From assembly GCA_905116865.2 (NCBI GenBank), contig CAJHNH020002032.1:62001-126000 (forward strand): a DNA stretch of 64,000 nt. The letters are read 5' to 3'. Below the pieces are notes generated by a model. It ran no database searches. It saw nothing but the letters and a program-made list of their open reading frames with translations, and was not told where the DNA came from. Both the position numbers and the translations under genes were made by a program. Shown in pieces: positions 1 through 11,090 of this stretch (position 1 is the stretch's first letter; every line of letters starts with the position of its first letter). The stretch is from Candidula unifasciata. Lineage: Eukaryota; Mollusca; Gastropoda; Stylommatophora; Geomitridae.

Positions 1-80
1 GCAGAAATCTGGTTGTTCGTCCACTTCAAGACTTTGGTCTTGATGTAGAACTTTAATTTTTGCTTGCATATCAGTTTTGA
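1..80 (-). mobile_element. SINE-A dispersed repeat, partial
   Basis: Reverse-oriented fragment of a repeat found about 15 times in the window, here called family A. The diagnostic core is the 'ctggttgttcgtccacttc' block followed by 'tttggtcttg' and a 'gcttgcatatc' block. It is cut by the window edge. Confidence 0.6.
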
Positions 81-210
81 TTTTTTTAAAAACACTTTCA
101 TTTATTTTTTCATCTAGAAATTAATCTTTATTATTTCCTGTGCTACAGAACATTTAAAAAACAATCTGTTAACATTTCCATGAATTTTGATCAGTTCCTT
201 AAAAAACGAA

Positions 211-512
211 CATGTCTGTTGTATGTGTCTGTTGTGCATGTTTGTTGTATTTGTCTGTTGTGAATGTTTGTTGTACATGTCTGTTGTATTTGTCTGTTGT
301 ACATGTTTGTTGTATTTGTCTGTTGTGAATTTTTGTTGTACATGTTTGTTGTATTTGTCTGTTGTACATGTTTGTTGTATTTGTCTGTTGTACATGTCTG
401 TTGTGCATGTTTGTTGTACATGTCTGTTGTGCATGTTTGTTGTACCTGTCTTTTGTACATGTCTCTTGTACCTGTCTGTTATACATGTCTGTTATAGCTG
501 TCTGTTGTACAT
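211..512. repeat. 15-bp minisatellite
   Basis: About 20 degenerate head-to-tail copies of a 15-bp unit close to tgttgtacatgtctg. Because 15 is divisible by three, open frames run through it on both strands. These have simple Cys/Val/Leu-rich or Thr/Asn/Gln-rich composition and are not called as genes. Confidence 0.9.
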
Positions 513-784
513 CATTGATCCATGTTGCTTTTTTCGTAAAATAAAAATGGATTTATATAAAATTGTGTCTCCCATTCTCAGACTAGTTAGTTTAGTATTT
601 TGATTTTAAATCACTCTGGAACACGTTGATTGTTTCGGCTGCTATAGTACAGACGTAACTGAACTGAAGTTGCCTTGTAGAGATTACAAGATTCGCCACG
701 AAAAAGTGGACTTTCCGCAAGTTAAAAAAAAATACCAACAGAAAACTGTTGATTACACTGAGAAAACATACCAAGAGAAAAAAA

Positions 785-875
785 TTGATTACAAGACCAA
801 AGTCCAGAAGTGGATGAACAACCAGAACTTTCTGCTGGAGTTTACAGCCAGTATATGCCAAGAAGAAGGAGGAGC
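785..875 (+). mobile_element. SINE-A dispersed repeat, 3' part
   Basis: Forward family-A fragment with the core 'agaccaaagtccagaagtgg', then 'atgaacaaccagaacttt', ending at the family's usual 'gccaagaagaagga' terminus. It lies directly before the 45-bp array and supplies the first codons of the long open frame running into it, one reason that frame is not called as a gene. Confidence 0.7.
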
Positions 876-904
876 CTGATGATGCTGATGTCCAGTTTTG
901 TCCT

Positions 905-3900
905 AAAGTACTGGACACAGCACCAAGTGACTGATGACATGCATGTCATCAACTACTGGTCACAGCACCAAGTGACTGATGACACACATGTCATCAACTA
1001 CTGGTCACAGCACCAAGTGACTGATGACACACATGTCATCAACTACTGGTCACAGCACCAAGTGACTGATGACACACATGTCATCAACTACTGGTCACAG
1101 CACCAAGTGACTGATGACACACATGGCATCAACTACTGGTCACTGCTCCAAGTGACTGATGACACACATGTCATCAACTACTGGTCACTGCTCCAAGTGA
1201 CTGATGACACACATGTCATCAACTACTGGTCACAGCACCAAGTGACTGATGACACACATGTCATCAAGTACTGGTCACAGCACCAAGTGACTGATGACAC
1301 ACATGTCATCAACTACTGGTCACAGCACCAAGTGACTGATGACACACATGTCATCAACTACTGGTCACAGCACCAAGTGACTGATGACACACATGTCATC
1401 AAGTACTGGTCACAGCACCAAGTGACTGATGACACACATGTCATCAAGTACTGGTCACTGCTCCAAGTGACTGATGACACACATGTCATCAACTACTGGT
1501 CACTGCTCCAAGTGACTGATGACACGCATGTCATCAACTACTGGTCACTGCTCCAAGTGACTGATGACACACATGTCATCAACTACTGGTCACAGCACCA
1601 AGTGACTGATGACACACATGTCATAAAGTACTGGTCACAGCACCAAGTGACTGATGACACACATGTCATCAAGTACTGGTCACAGCACCAAGTGACTGAT
1701 GACACACATGTCATCAAGTACTGGTCACAGCACCAAGTGACTGATGACACACATGTCATCAAGTACTGGTCACTGCTCCAAGTGACTGATGACACACATG
1801 TCATCAAGTACTGGTCACTGCTCCAAGTGACTGATGACACATGTCATCAACTACTGGTCACAGCACCAAGTGACTGATGACACGCATGTCATCAAGTACT
1901 GGTCACAGCACCAAGTGACTGATGACACGCATTTCATCAAGTACTGGTCACAGCACCAAGTGACTGATGACACGCATGTCATCAAGTACTGGTCACAGCA
2001 CCAAGTGACTGATGACACGCATGTCATCAACTACTGGTCACAGCACCAAGTGACTGATGACACACATGTCATCAACTACTGGTCACAGCACCAAGTGACT
2101 GATGACACACATGTCATCAACTACTGGTCACAGCACCAAGTGACTGATGACACACATGTCATCAACTACTGGTCACAGCACCAAGTGACTGATGACACAC
2201 ATGTCATCAACAACTGGTCACAGCACTAAGTGACTGATGACACACATGTCATCAAGTACTGGACACAGCACCAAGTGACTGATGACACACATGTCATCAA
2301 GTACTGGACACAGCACCAAGTGACTGATGACACACATGTCATCAAGTACTGGTCACAGCACCAAGTGACTGATGACACGCATGTCATCAAGTACTGGTCA
2401 CAGCACCAAGTGACTGATGACACGCATGTCATCAACTACTGGTCACAGCACCAAGTGACTGATGACACGCATGTCATCAACTACTGGTCACAGCACCAAG
2501 TGACTGATGACACGCATGTCATCAACTACTGGTCACAGCACCAAGTGACTGATGACACGCATGTCATCAACTACTGGTCACAGCACCAAGTGACTGATGA
2601 CATGCATGTCATCAACTACTGGTCACAGCACCAAGTGACTGATGACACACATGTCATCAACTACTGGTCACTGCTCCAAGTGACTGATGACACACATGTC
2701 ATCAACTACTGGTCACAGCACCAAGTGACTGATGACACACATGTCATCAACTACTGGTCACTGCTCCAAGTGACTGATGACACACATGTCATCAAGTACT
2801 GGTCACTGCTCCAAGTGACTGATGACACACATGTCATCAAGTACTGGTCACAGCACCAAGTGACTGATGACACGCATGTCATCAAGTACTGGTCACAGCA
2901 CCAAGTGACTGATGACACGCATGTCATCAACTACTGGTCACAGCACCAAGTGACTGATGACACACATGTCATCAACTACTGGTCACAGCACCAAGTGACT
3001 GATGACACACATGTCATCAAGTACTGGACACAGCACCAAGTGACTGATGACACACATGTCATCAAGTACTGGTCACAGCACCAAGTGACTGATGACACGC
3101 ATGTCATCAAGTACTGGTCACAGCACCAAGTGACTGATGACACACATGTCATCAACTACTGGTCACAGCACCAAGTGACTGATGACACACATGTCATCAA
3201 CTACTGGTCACAGCACCAAGTGACTGATGACACACATGGCATCAACTACTGGTCACAGCACCAAGTGACTGATGACACGCATGTCATCAAGTACTGGTCA
3301 CAGCACAAAGTGACTGATGACACGCATGTCATCAACTACTGGTCACAGCACAAAGTGACTGATGACACGCATGTCATCAACTACTGGTCACAGCACCAAG
3401 TGACTGATGACACACATGTCATCAAGTACTGGTCACTGCTCCAAGTGACTGATGACACACATGTCATCAACTACTGGTCACAGCACCAAGTGACTGATGA
3501 CACACATGTCATCAACTACTGGTCACTGCTCCAAGTGACTGATGACACGCATGTCATCAACTACTGGTCACAGCACCAAGTGACTGATGACACGCATGTC
3601 ATCAACTACTGGTCACAGCACCAAGTGACTGATGACACGCATGTCATCAAGTACTGGTCACTGCTCCAAGTGACTGATGACACGCATGTCATCAACTACT
3701 GAACACAGCACCAAGTGACTGATGACACACATGTCATCAAGTACTGGTCACAGCACCAAGTGACTGATGACACACATGTCATCAACTACTGGTCACAGCA
3801 CCAAGTGACTGATGACACACATGTCATCAAGTACTGGTCACAGCACCAAGTGACTGATGACACGCATGTCATCAAGTACTGAACACAGCACCAAGTGACT

Positions 3901-4876
3901 GATGACACACTTGTCATCAACTACTGGTCACAGCACCAAGTGACTGATGACACACATGTCATCAAGTACTGGTCACTGCTCCAAGTGACTGATGACACAC
4001 ATGTCATCAAGTACTGGTCACAGCACCAAGTGACTGATGACACACATGTCATCAAGTCCTGGTCACTGCCCCAAGTGACTGATGACACACATGTCATCAA
4101 CTACTGGTCACTGCTCCAAGTGACTGATGACATGCATGTCATCAAGTACTGGTCACTGCTCCAAGTGACTGATGACACACATGTCATCAACTACTGGTCA
4201 CTGCTCCAAGTGACTGATGACACACTTGTCATCAACTACTGGTCACAGCACCAAGTGACTGATGACACACATGTCATCAAGTACTGGTCACAGCACCAAG
4301 TGACTGATGACACACATGTCATCAAGTACTGGTCACAGCACCAAGTGACTGATGACACACATGTCATCAAGTACTGGTCACAGCACCAAGTGACTGATGA
4401 CACACATGTCATCAAGTACTGGTCACAGCACCAAGTGACTGATGACACACATGTCATCAAGTCCTGGTCACAGCACCAAGTGACTGATGACACGCATGTC
4501 ATCAAGTACTGGTCACTGCTCCAAGTGACTGATGACACACATGTCATCAACTACTGGTCACTGCTCCAAGTGACTGATGACACACATGTCATCAACTACT
4601 GGTCACTGCTCCAAGTGACTGATGACACGCATGTCATCAAGTACTGGTCACAGCTCCAAGTGACTGATGACACACATGTCATCAAGTACTGGTCACTGCT
4701 CCAAGTGACTGATGACACACATGTCATCAACTACTGGTCACTGCTCCAAGTGACTGATGACACACTTGTCATCAACTACTGGTCACAGCACCAAGTGACT
4801 GATGACACACATGTCATCAAGTACTAGTCACAGCACCAAGTGACTGATGACACGCTTGTCATCAACTACTGGTCAC
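905..4876. repeat. 45-bp minisatellite array (~88 copies)
   Basis: About 88 head-to-tail copies of a 45-bp unit with few indels; one deletion near 1840 shifts the register. Units differ at a few sites, mainly cagcacc versus ctgctcc, aactactgg versus aagtactgg, and cacaca versus cacgca. Each unit holds the inverted repeat tgatgaca-(4 nt)-tgtcatca. The period equals 15 codons, so the array reads as VTDDTHVINYWSQHQ repeats in several long frames broken by single-base stops (for example near 2229, 3702 and 3891). There is no start context, splice site or non-repeat domain, so it is treated as satellite DNA. Confidence 0.95.
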
Positions 4877-5639
4877 TTAATATCACATTGATAGACTGCT
4901 ATTTGTAAAATAATCCTCACAAGAAACGAGCAGAAAATGGGCAAACAGGCACTAAGATGGGATATAAAGTGACGGAGGAAGCGAGAACACCCACAAGAAA
5001 CTCTAAAATGAACACTGCTGACAGAGGCCAAAGGTGCTTGACTGAAATCCGTCCATGGTATCAAGGGGACTGCATTGGACAGAACGAAATGTAGGAACAG
5101 ACTGTGAGCCCTATGTGACAGCAAGACAATGGTGATGATTGTTATCAAATATGATGGTGGGTAAAATGAGAAACACGAGAAGATGAAGTGTATACCTAAC
5201 CAATGTAATTATAATTCTGTTTGTCTGCTGGACGCCAAAAACTGGAGCACAAAGACAGACAATAAACACTGACACAAAACTCGTGCCTCTCAAATACAAT
5301 ATCACTATGACACGTCTCATCAAATGGCTAAGAAATTCATGACACTCCACAAATGCCTTAGTCATTGCCATGGCTTTTTTTCTAGGGAAAACAAAGTATC
5401 GGTTCCCAACAGAGTATCTAAAAAAGTAAAAGTAGTAACTACAAAGTGTCTATTACAGTATCACAGGGAAAATACAAAACCTATATCTTATAAAGGTGTG
5501 CAGAAAAAAGCCCTTGTCTTTGGTGTTCTGGATACTATTGCATGCCATATTTGTAAGTCACCCAACATTTCTCTCGGGTTGCCTCCTACACTGGTGAACT
5601 GTCCTGTCTCCGTCACATTCCCCAGTGTCTCTTGTCTCA
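4877..5639. other. Unassigned intergenic sequence
   Basis: Apparently single-copy AT-moderate sequence. Short open frames on both strands show no recognisable domain or repeat. Confidence 0.4.
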
Positions 5640-5773
5640 CTGTACGACCAAAGAATCCTTGCCTCTTTCTCACTGCAACCAACAAACGCTCGTCTCTTTC
5701 TCACTGCGACCAACGAACGCTCGTCTCTTTCTCACTGCGACCAACGAACGCTCGTCTCTTTCTCACTGCTGAA
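5640..5773. repeat. 31-bp minisatellite (~4 copies)
   Basis: Copies of a 31-bp unit start near 5640, 5671, 5702 and 5733, with a partial one at 5764. The core is cactgcgaccaacgaacg followed by ctcgtctctttct. Divergence is highest in the first copy. Confidence 0.85.
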
Positions 5774-6413
5774 TACAGTGCACGACCCCCTTTTCAGCAT
5801 CCCCCTACCCACAGACAGTGATGTTTAGGTTTCTTGTCGTCCCCCGGCAAGAAGTTTTCACAAGAGAAGCCTACAGTCCCCTATGAAGTCTGTGGTGTGA
5901 ATCAAGTCTTCCGCTCCCCATAAAGCTTGGCTTCCACTGGAATGCCAAACGACCAAACCTGTGATCTCTCTACTGCATGTAGAGGGGTTGTCTGTTCGCG
6001 CATGTTCACTATTACCTGGTGCTTTGGCACACACGCAGTTCTGAATCCCCGATCTTGACTTACTTGTATATATGGCTGCAGAGTCCATTGTGTCCAGTAG
6101 GAAGTCTAAACATAAACATACTAGTCTGTTTCTTACATTGTGGAGGCTGAATGCCTCTTCAGCGTTGTGATTTGGATGGAACCGTGCGCCAGCGTGCTCT
6201 GATGGCTGTCTTACTGTAAGTTTGATTTTCCCCATAAGAACATCATGTATTTGGCTGTTCTGTAAGACTTTCAGTTTCTGCCAAGTAGTCAGCTCTTTCA
6301 TATCCCACAGTGTTGTATTGGTGACATTTAGTGACAAATTATTTACAAAATCTGTCTTCCAAAATCACATCTTCCCGGCTTCCAAGCTTTCCCTTGCATG
6401 TTCATTAACATTT
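5774..6413. other. Unassigned intergenic sequence
   Basis: No coding signal or repeat could be supported. A 159-codon open frame on the minus strand (5858-6337) shows no recognisable domain, and its composition does not resemble a conserved protein. Confidence 0.35.
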
Positions 6414-6860
6414 AATGGTTCACTGACAACCTAAGGCTCACTGACATTCCAAGATTCACTGACATTCCAAGATTCACTGACAACCCAAGGTTCAGTGACA
6501 ACCCAAGATTAACTGCCAACCTAAGATGCACGGACATTGCAAGGTTCACTGACAACCCAAGGTTCACTGACAACTCAAGGTTCACTGACAACCCAAGATT
6601 AACTAACAGTCCAAGGTTCACTGACAATCCAAGGTTCAGTGACAACCCAAGATTAACTGACAACCCAAGATTCACTTACATTGCAAAATTCACTGACATT
6701 CAAAAATTCAGTGGCATAAATATCCACAAATAATTGACTTCTCTTGTTCCAAGGTCCAAACTCTAGATTCACTCAAATTCCTAGATTCACTGTCAACCCA
6801 GGATTCACAGACCATCCAAGATTCCATGACAACTTAAGATTCACCGGCATAAATATCTAC
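6414..6860. repeat. ~18-bp minisatellite, degenerate
   Basis: Runs of an 18-bp unit close to gacaacccaaggttcact, dense from 6414 to 6690 and decayed further to about 6860. The minus strand reads as NLGLSV repeats, explained by the period of six codons. Confidence 0.85.
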
Positions 6861-6898
6861 AAAACTGGACCTTATTAGAACAAAAGCTTCCAGTGTGG

Positions 6899-7245
6899 CA
6901 GGGTTATTCAACTAATGGCTTGCGGGCCAAATGTGGCCCGTCAATGCCTAGTTAACGGCACGCGAATCCCTACCAGTTGTTTAACGATATTTCTATGCCG
7001 GCGCTCAGTTCTCTGGCCCCTGATGATCCCCATTCTGGCCCCTTGACGATCCCCATTCTGACCCTGACGATCCCCACTCTGGTCCCCGAAGATTCCCATT
7101 CTGGTCCCTGACGATCCCCATTCTAGCCCCTGACGATCCCTATTCTGGCCCCCTGACGATCCTCACTCTGGTCCCCGAAGATCCCCATCCTGGCCCCTGA
7201 CGACCCCTATTCTGGCCCCTGAGACAATTTAGTTGAACAGCCCTG
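6899..7245. mobile_element. hAT-type MITE with internal minisatellite
   Basis: It begins cagggttattcaacta and ends agttgaacagccctg, so the two ends are near-perfect inverted repeats. The sequence inside the left end (gcgggccaaatgtggccc) matches the copies at 24008 and 60183. The flanking 8-mers (cagtgtgg, ccaaatag) do not match, so no target-site duplication survives. Short inverted ends beginning CAGGG are typical of hAT elements. No transposase is encoded. Confidence 0.65.
7017..7222. repeat. ~23-bp minisatellite inside MITE
   Basis: About nine degenerate copies of ccctgacgatccccattctgg, entirely between the two inverted ends of the hAT-type MITE at 6899-7245. Array growth after insertion is the simplest reading. 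Confidence 0.85.
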
Positions 7246-7545
7246 CCAAATAGCCTCGTGGCCCCATTGTGCGGAAACAAGAATAGACCAACTACCTCTC
7301 CAACGAGCAGGTCGTAGGAGTCGACTATATATGAGCATCTTTCGAAGTCGGAGTACATCTGCCTGAGAGTCAAGAAACCAAAAGTCTGCATAAAGAAATG
7401 AGCCAGATCTGTAAAACGTATATGCACGCAACACTCGAGTTTAGGAGTAGGACTAAAGTCTGGAGGTGGACGAACACCCAGGACTTTCCGCTAGAGCTCA
7501 CAGCTGGTGAATGCGAAGGAGAGGAAGAAGCAGAACGACAAGGCA
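7246..7545 (+). mobile_element. SINE-A dispersed repeat, near full length
   Basis: Near-complete but diverged family-A copy. Landmarks in order are the gagcaggtcgtaggagtcgac block, a 'ctgcctgagagtcaagaaacc' block, 'gccagatctgtaaaacg', 'ggactaaagtctggaggtgg' and a 'gctggtgaatgcgaag' end. It abuts the right end of the hAT-type MITE. Confidence 0.65.
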
Positions 7546-7918
7546 AATTAGAAACAGAACAAGAAAACAATTCCTAAGCCTCATAGTTTCCAGCACACGT
7601 CAAATTCTTTGTTCTTCTAACTTAACATTCATATCACAAGTAATTCAACTTCTTGTCATGAATAAATAGGAAAACAAACGTGACAGACATTCACTCATCT
7701 TGGTAAGTGGTGTGCTCTGGTGCGACATAGATTTCATAACTGAAAATGCCTTCTATAGTGCATTGTTTCCAAGCCTTTTTTTTATGTTATGCCCCACAAA
7801 AGCCATTCTTACATTCTTATGCTCCCTATGTTACCAAAACTCTGGACGAGTCCAAGTTCGAATTGCTTTCACTATCAAATTCCCCGCTCACACAATTAAA
7901 TGACCCTCCCCGCCCCGC

Positions 7919-7920
<2 letters not shown>
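7546..7920. other. Unassigned intergenic sequence
   Basis: AT-rich sequence with no gene or repeat that I can support. Confidence 0.4.

Positions 7921-8002
<82 letters not shown>
7921..8002. repeat. (CT)n microsatellite
   Basis: Uninterrupted CT dinucleotide run of about 80 bp. The Ser/Leu and Arg/Glu repeats in open frames across it are artefacts of the repeat. Confidence 0.98.
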
Positions 8003-8005
<3 letters not shown>

Positions 8006-8448
8006 TGCACACTTCCCTGTGTTGATGTCAGAAATTGTATCTGAAACTGCCTTTTCCTGCAGATGAAGATCTCAAAGTTGCCCCATTCCGTTTCTAACAC
8101 GACACCAAGCATGATTAAATATTCTGAGAGTGTCCCAATCTTCCGTGGAAGAAAATTTAAGACATTAGATATGGCTGATCATGTTCTCACATATTTTGCA
8201 TGTATTTTTCCCTCAACATATATGGCTCCATATGCTGGCAACCTCTCTTGCCATGACAAAAAGTTGTTTATAACCTTCTGTCGTTGTACGCATCCACCTT
8301 CCTTTAAATACATCTTTTCACGTGTCACATCTTCTATGTTTTATTTTCTGATAACGTGGCGATGAAAAAATTATGAATGCCCTCATGTGAGGTCCGCCAT
8401 AAAGTTGTACACGTTTTAGCATCGGCAAAAACAAATGGGTTATGTTGA
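8003..8448. other. Unassigned intergenic sequence
   Basis: No recognisable feature. A 100-codon frame at 8063-8365 lacks domain similarity. Confidence 0.35.
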
Positions 8449-8640
8449 CTGACTGACTTTCTACCCCACCAGGACATCACACAAGCGATAAACACCCGAT
8501 GACACAATGTGCCACCATGTGGGTGAGGATCACCGTGCAGAGGTCCCAGAAACCGCGTTCAGCCTTTAGGCCATATTTATAACCAGACTATATTGCGGCC
8601 CCTGGCAAAAGCCAGAGTAGGGCTGCCAACAACGAAAAAT
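8449..8640 (-). mobile_element. Family-E dispersed repeat, inverted copy
   Basis: Reverse complement of the repeat at 10752-10955. Shared landmarks read on this strand are 'accaggacatcacacaagcg', 'gtgccaccatgtgggtgag', 'aggtcccagaaaccgcgttc' and 'gcggcccctggcaaaagcc'. The tail side carries a short gactgactgact run, as other copies end in other short tandem repeats. With the direct copy downstream it brackets the EGF-type gene in inverted orientation. Confidence 0.8.
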
Positions 8641-8850
8641 TTCATCCTAAAAAGGACGAGAAATACATGGGTTATGTTTTGTTAACGACGTTTCTATGTG
8701 GTCCCCGAGGAGGTCAGAACTCTGCGATATTGTGAATGTTATGTCTCTCGTGTGGCAACTGCTGTGCCCGTTTTTGGCTGTCAACTAAAAACAAGATCCT
8801 AGTGACGAGCTTCAAGATCTTCTAGATGGGTTTCTTTAACATCTACACAT

Positions 8851-10365
8851 TTAGTGAGAAGCTAGCACATTTTTGGCCGCTCTGAATAATCGTATTACCT
8901 CGGGCAACAGTCGAAGATATACAAACAGGCCAACTTTCCAAACGAGCAACACGAGTTCTGTGATTAAAATACTCATCCCCCGCCAGAAGTCTGGCTGAGA
9001 GTTGGTGATTTTGCTGCAAGTGGGAGGTTCATATTTGCCAGTACACACCGGAGTTGGACAATATCCGCTGACAGAGTCACAGATAGCATCGAGTGAGCAG
9101 TGGCAGGTGTCCGAACACGTTGAGAGCCCCAGTTTACGTCGGGGACACACCGTCTCAAAGCAATCGAACTTTTGTCTCACGGCGGGCAAGACGCTGGAAC
9201 ACTGTGCTAACGAACAGCCGCCGTGGATGATATTGCACTCATCGGTCTGTGGGCAGTTACACCTGTTCTCGCAATTAATTTCGCCGCTCTTCTTAAAGCC
9301 ATACTTGCCCGCAGGACAGGCTCGGCTACTGCAGGCGACGCCTCTCCAGCCACTGGCACACATTCCAGAGAGACACGAACCATTTATATAACATTTTCCA
9401 TAGTTTTGGCAGTGGCATTTTTGGTCACACGCAGGCCCGTAAAGTCCCAGGGGACATGAAGTATCTCGCTTATGTCGCTGCACATGCGAGGCGGAGCAAT
9501 TCGGGCAATGAAGGAAGCTAGAAGCTGTGTTTTCTAGGTTTTTCCGTACGTCTGTAGAAGGTACGCCACCCACTGTCAAGGTAAGTCCGGTAGTAAGTCT
9601 GTGTTTGGAAACTTTCAGATTTCTGACAGAAATGACTGCCTCAGAAATGTTTTGTGATACAAGATTGTTGACCTGCTTCTCAAACAAACTGTGACAAGTT
9701 TGATTTGAGGAATGTGTTTTGCATTTTAAATATCCTTTGCACATTCTGTGTTGCCACCAAATTCGAAAGCAGCCATTTTCAGTGTGTGCAGATTCTGTGT
9801 GGCACAGAATAACCCGCCGAGCCGGATCATTCTGGATGTGGCAGGATGTATGGCTGGTCATGGCCAGCAGGCGCTTCAAACAGTAAACATGCCTAGGTCC
9901 AAGTGATGGAAAGCCTAATTTATACATTCTAGAAGCTGACCACACATTGCTGTTTTCGAAAGTAGTTGTCTTTGTTACAAGAGAACAGTTAAGACAAGTG
10001 CAAACATGTACGCTAAGATAAGTCACACCGACTATGTTGAGGTCTATCTCTGCACACACTGATTTGTTGAGCATAGGTCTGGGGTTAGGTGCGCTTGTAA
10101 TACCATGTCCCTTCTCACGCACACCATTGATCTCAAGCTTGTTCTGGCAGTCTGTGAAGGGGGCAAGGTTTGCTTCAGTTACATCAATCATCCAGGCCGT
10201 GTTACAACTGTTCTGCCCAGAAGCCGACATCATCACACTGCAGGAATCCAGTAAGTGAGCACCACAGCTTGGAGTCAAAACTAAAACGCAACAAAAAACC
10301 AAGACAAAACTGTCACGATGCCCACGCTCCACTGATAGAGCCCTGTGAGGATGACCGCGCCCCAT
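8851..10365 (-). CDS. Single-pass membrane protein with EGF-like modules
   Basis: A 504-residue intact open frame. Residues 19-36 are hydrophobic and resemble a signal peptide, preceded by a basic N-terminus. Residues ~40-290 form a cysteine-containing ectodomain with several N-glycosylation sequons (for example NKS, NCS, NQT, NIS) that I cannot assign. A furin-type RHKR lies at 297-300. From ~304 to 450 follow cysteine-rich EGF-like modules spaced as in MEGF/scavenger-receptor families (CPLGLYGPACDQKCHC, then CPAGKYGF, then CSDTCHC). A membrane segment lies at ~464-486, with an interior Lys, followed by a short basic tail. The likely role is a cell-surface receptor or adhesion protein whose ectodomain may be cleaved at RHKR; this is inference. 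An acceptor-like 'ttcttctatag' directly precedes the ATG, so an upstream non-coding exon is possible. The absence of introns is unusual for EGF proteins. No ligand or orthologue is claimed. Confidence 0.75.
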   Translation of the reverse strand: MGRGHPHRALSVERGHRDSFVLVFCCVLVLTPSCGAHLLDSCSVMMSASGQNSCNTAWMIDVTEANLAPFTDCQNKLEINGVREKGHGITSAPNPRPMLNKSVCAEIDLNIVGVTYLSVHVCTCLNCSLVTKTTTFENSNVWSASRMYKLGFPSLGPRHVYCLKRLLAMTSHTSCHIQNDPARRVILCHTESAHTENGCFRIWWQHRMCKGYLKCKTHSSNQTCHSLFEKQVNNLVSQNISEAVISVRNLKVSKHRLTTGLTLTVGGVPSTDVRKNLENTASSFLHCPNCSASHVQRHKRDTSCPLGLYGPACDQKCHCQNYGKCYINGSCLSGMCASGWRGVACSSRACPAGKYGFKKSGEINCENRCNCPQTDECNIIHGGCSLAQCSSVLPAVRQKFDCFETVCPRRKLGLSTCSDTCHCSLDAICDSVSGYCPTPVCTGKYEPPTCSKITNSQPDFWRGMSILITELVLLVWKVGLFVYLRLLPEVIRLFRAAKNVLASH

Positions 10366-10499
10366 CTATAGAAGAACTCTGACGATGATCAGGCTCCACT
10401 GAGACTGGTTTACTGCAGAGGGAAACAACCCAAAGTCATAACGTCATTCTACATCAGGAAATAATTATATTGAGTAGTGTTACTTCCCTTTAGCGGTGT

Positions 10500-10680
10500 T
10501 TTTTTTTTTTTTTTACCTTTTCAAGTTCATGTGGGGGTTTTTTTTTTTTTACTTCTACTTCTTCTTTAAGCTTCTTCTTCTTATTCTTCTGCTGCCGCTT
10601 CTCCTCTTCTTCGTCTTTAAGTTTCTTCAACTTTGAGTAAATTATTCTGTTTTTTTTTTTCTAATATAACATTCATTGTT
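10500..10680. repeat. T- and CTT-rich low-complexity tract
   Basis: Poly-T runs of 10-18 nt alternate with cttctt-rich sequence. It lies upstream of the EGF-type gene and shows no other structure. Confidence 0.8.
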
Positions 10681-10751
10681 GCGGTCCCAGTACGGAAGCA
10701 GTTTGTGTGTGTTATTGTAAAGTCCCACTCTTCCCGTCCTTCTTAGGACGT

Positions 10752-10955
10752 TATTTTTTGTTATTTGAAGCCCCACTCTGGCTTTTGCCAGGGGCCGCAA
10801 TATAGGCAGGTCATCATTATGACCAAATGTCTGAACGCGGTTTCTGGGACCTCTCCACGGTGACCCTCATCCGCATGGTGGCACTTTGTGTCATCGGGTG
10901 TTTATCGCTTGTGTGATGTCCTGGTGGGGTAAAAAATCCAATCCAATCCAATCCA
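10752..10955 (+). mobile_element. Family-E dispersed repeat, direct copy
   Basis: Contains gaagccccactctggctttt, 'gccaggggccgcaatatagg', 'tttctgggacctctccac', 'catggtggcactttgtgtc' and 'gtgtgatgtcctggtgggg', then a tail of four aatcc-type pentamers. The same blocks recur at 8449-8640 (inverted) and 63548-63721. A different microsatellite at each tail suggests a retroposed SINE or LINE 3' end. Confidence 0.8.
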
Positions 10956-10959
10956 AGTC

Positions 10960-11090
10960 CCACTCCGGATGTTGATGGAGGCCCTATACAACTTTATAAT
11001 TAAGCTGGGTTTCTGGGACTTTCGCCCGCTTGATTCTCATCCAAATGGTGGCACTTTGTATCGCTCGCTGTGTGCTCCTGATGGGGCTGA
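10960..11090 (+). mobile_element. Family-E dispersed repeat, diverged partial copy
   Basis: Follows the previous copy in tandem and shares 'gtttctgggactttcgcc' and 'atggtggcactttgtatcg', but is clearly more diverged and 5'-shortened. Confidence 0.6.

Noticed and set aside
810..4827. Long open frames (355, 131, 490 and 310 codons) as a repetitive secreted or structural protein
   Set aside because: They consist only of the 45-bp unit plus a SINE end, have no independent start or signal sequence, and are split by stops with no splice signals. The unit length being divisible by three explains them.
9002..9459. Plus-strand open frames across the EGF-type gene
   Set aside because: They are shadows of the minus-strand gene, which has clear cysteine-module spacing and a signal peptide.
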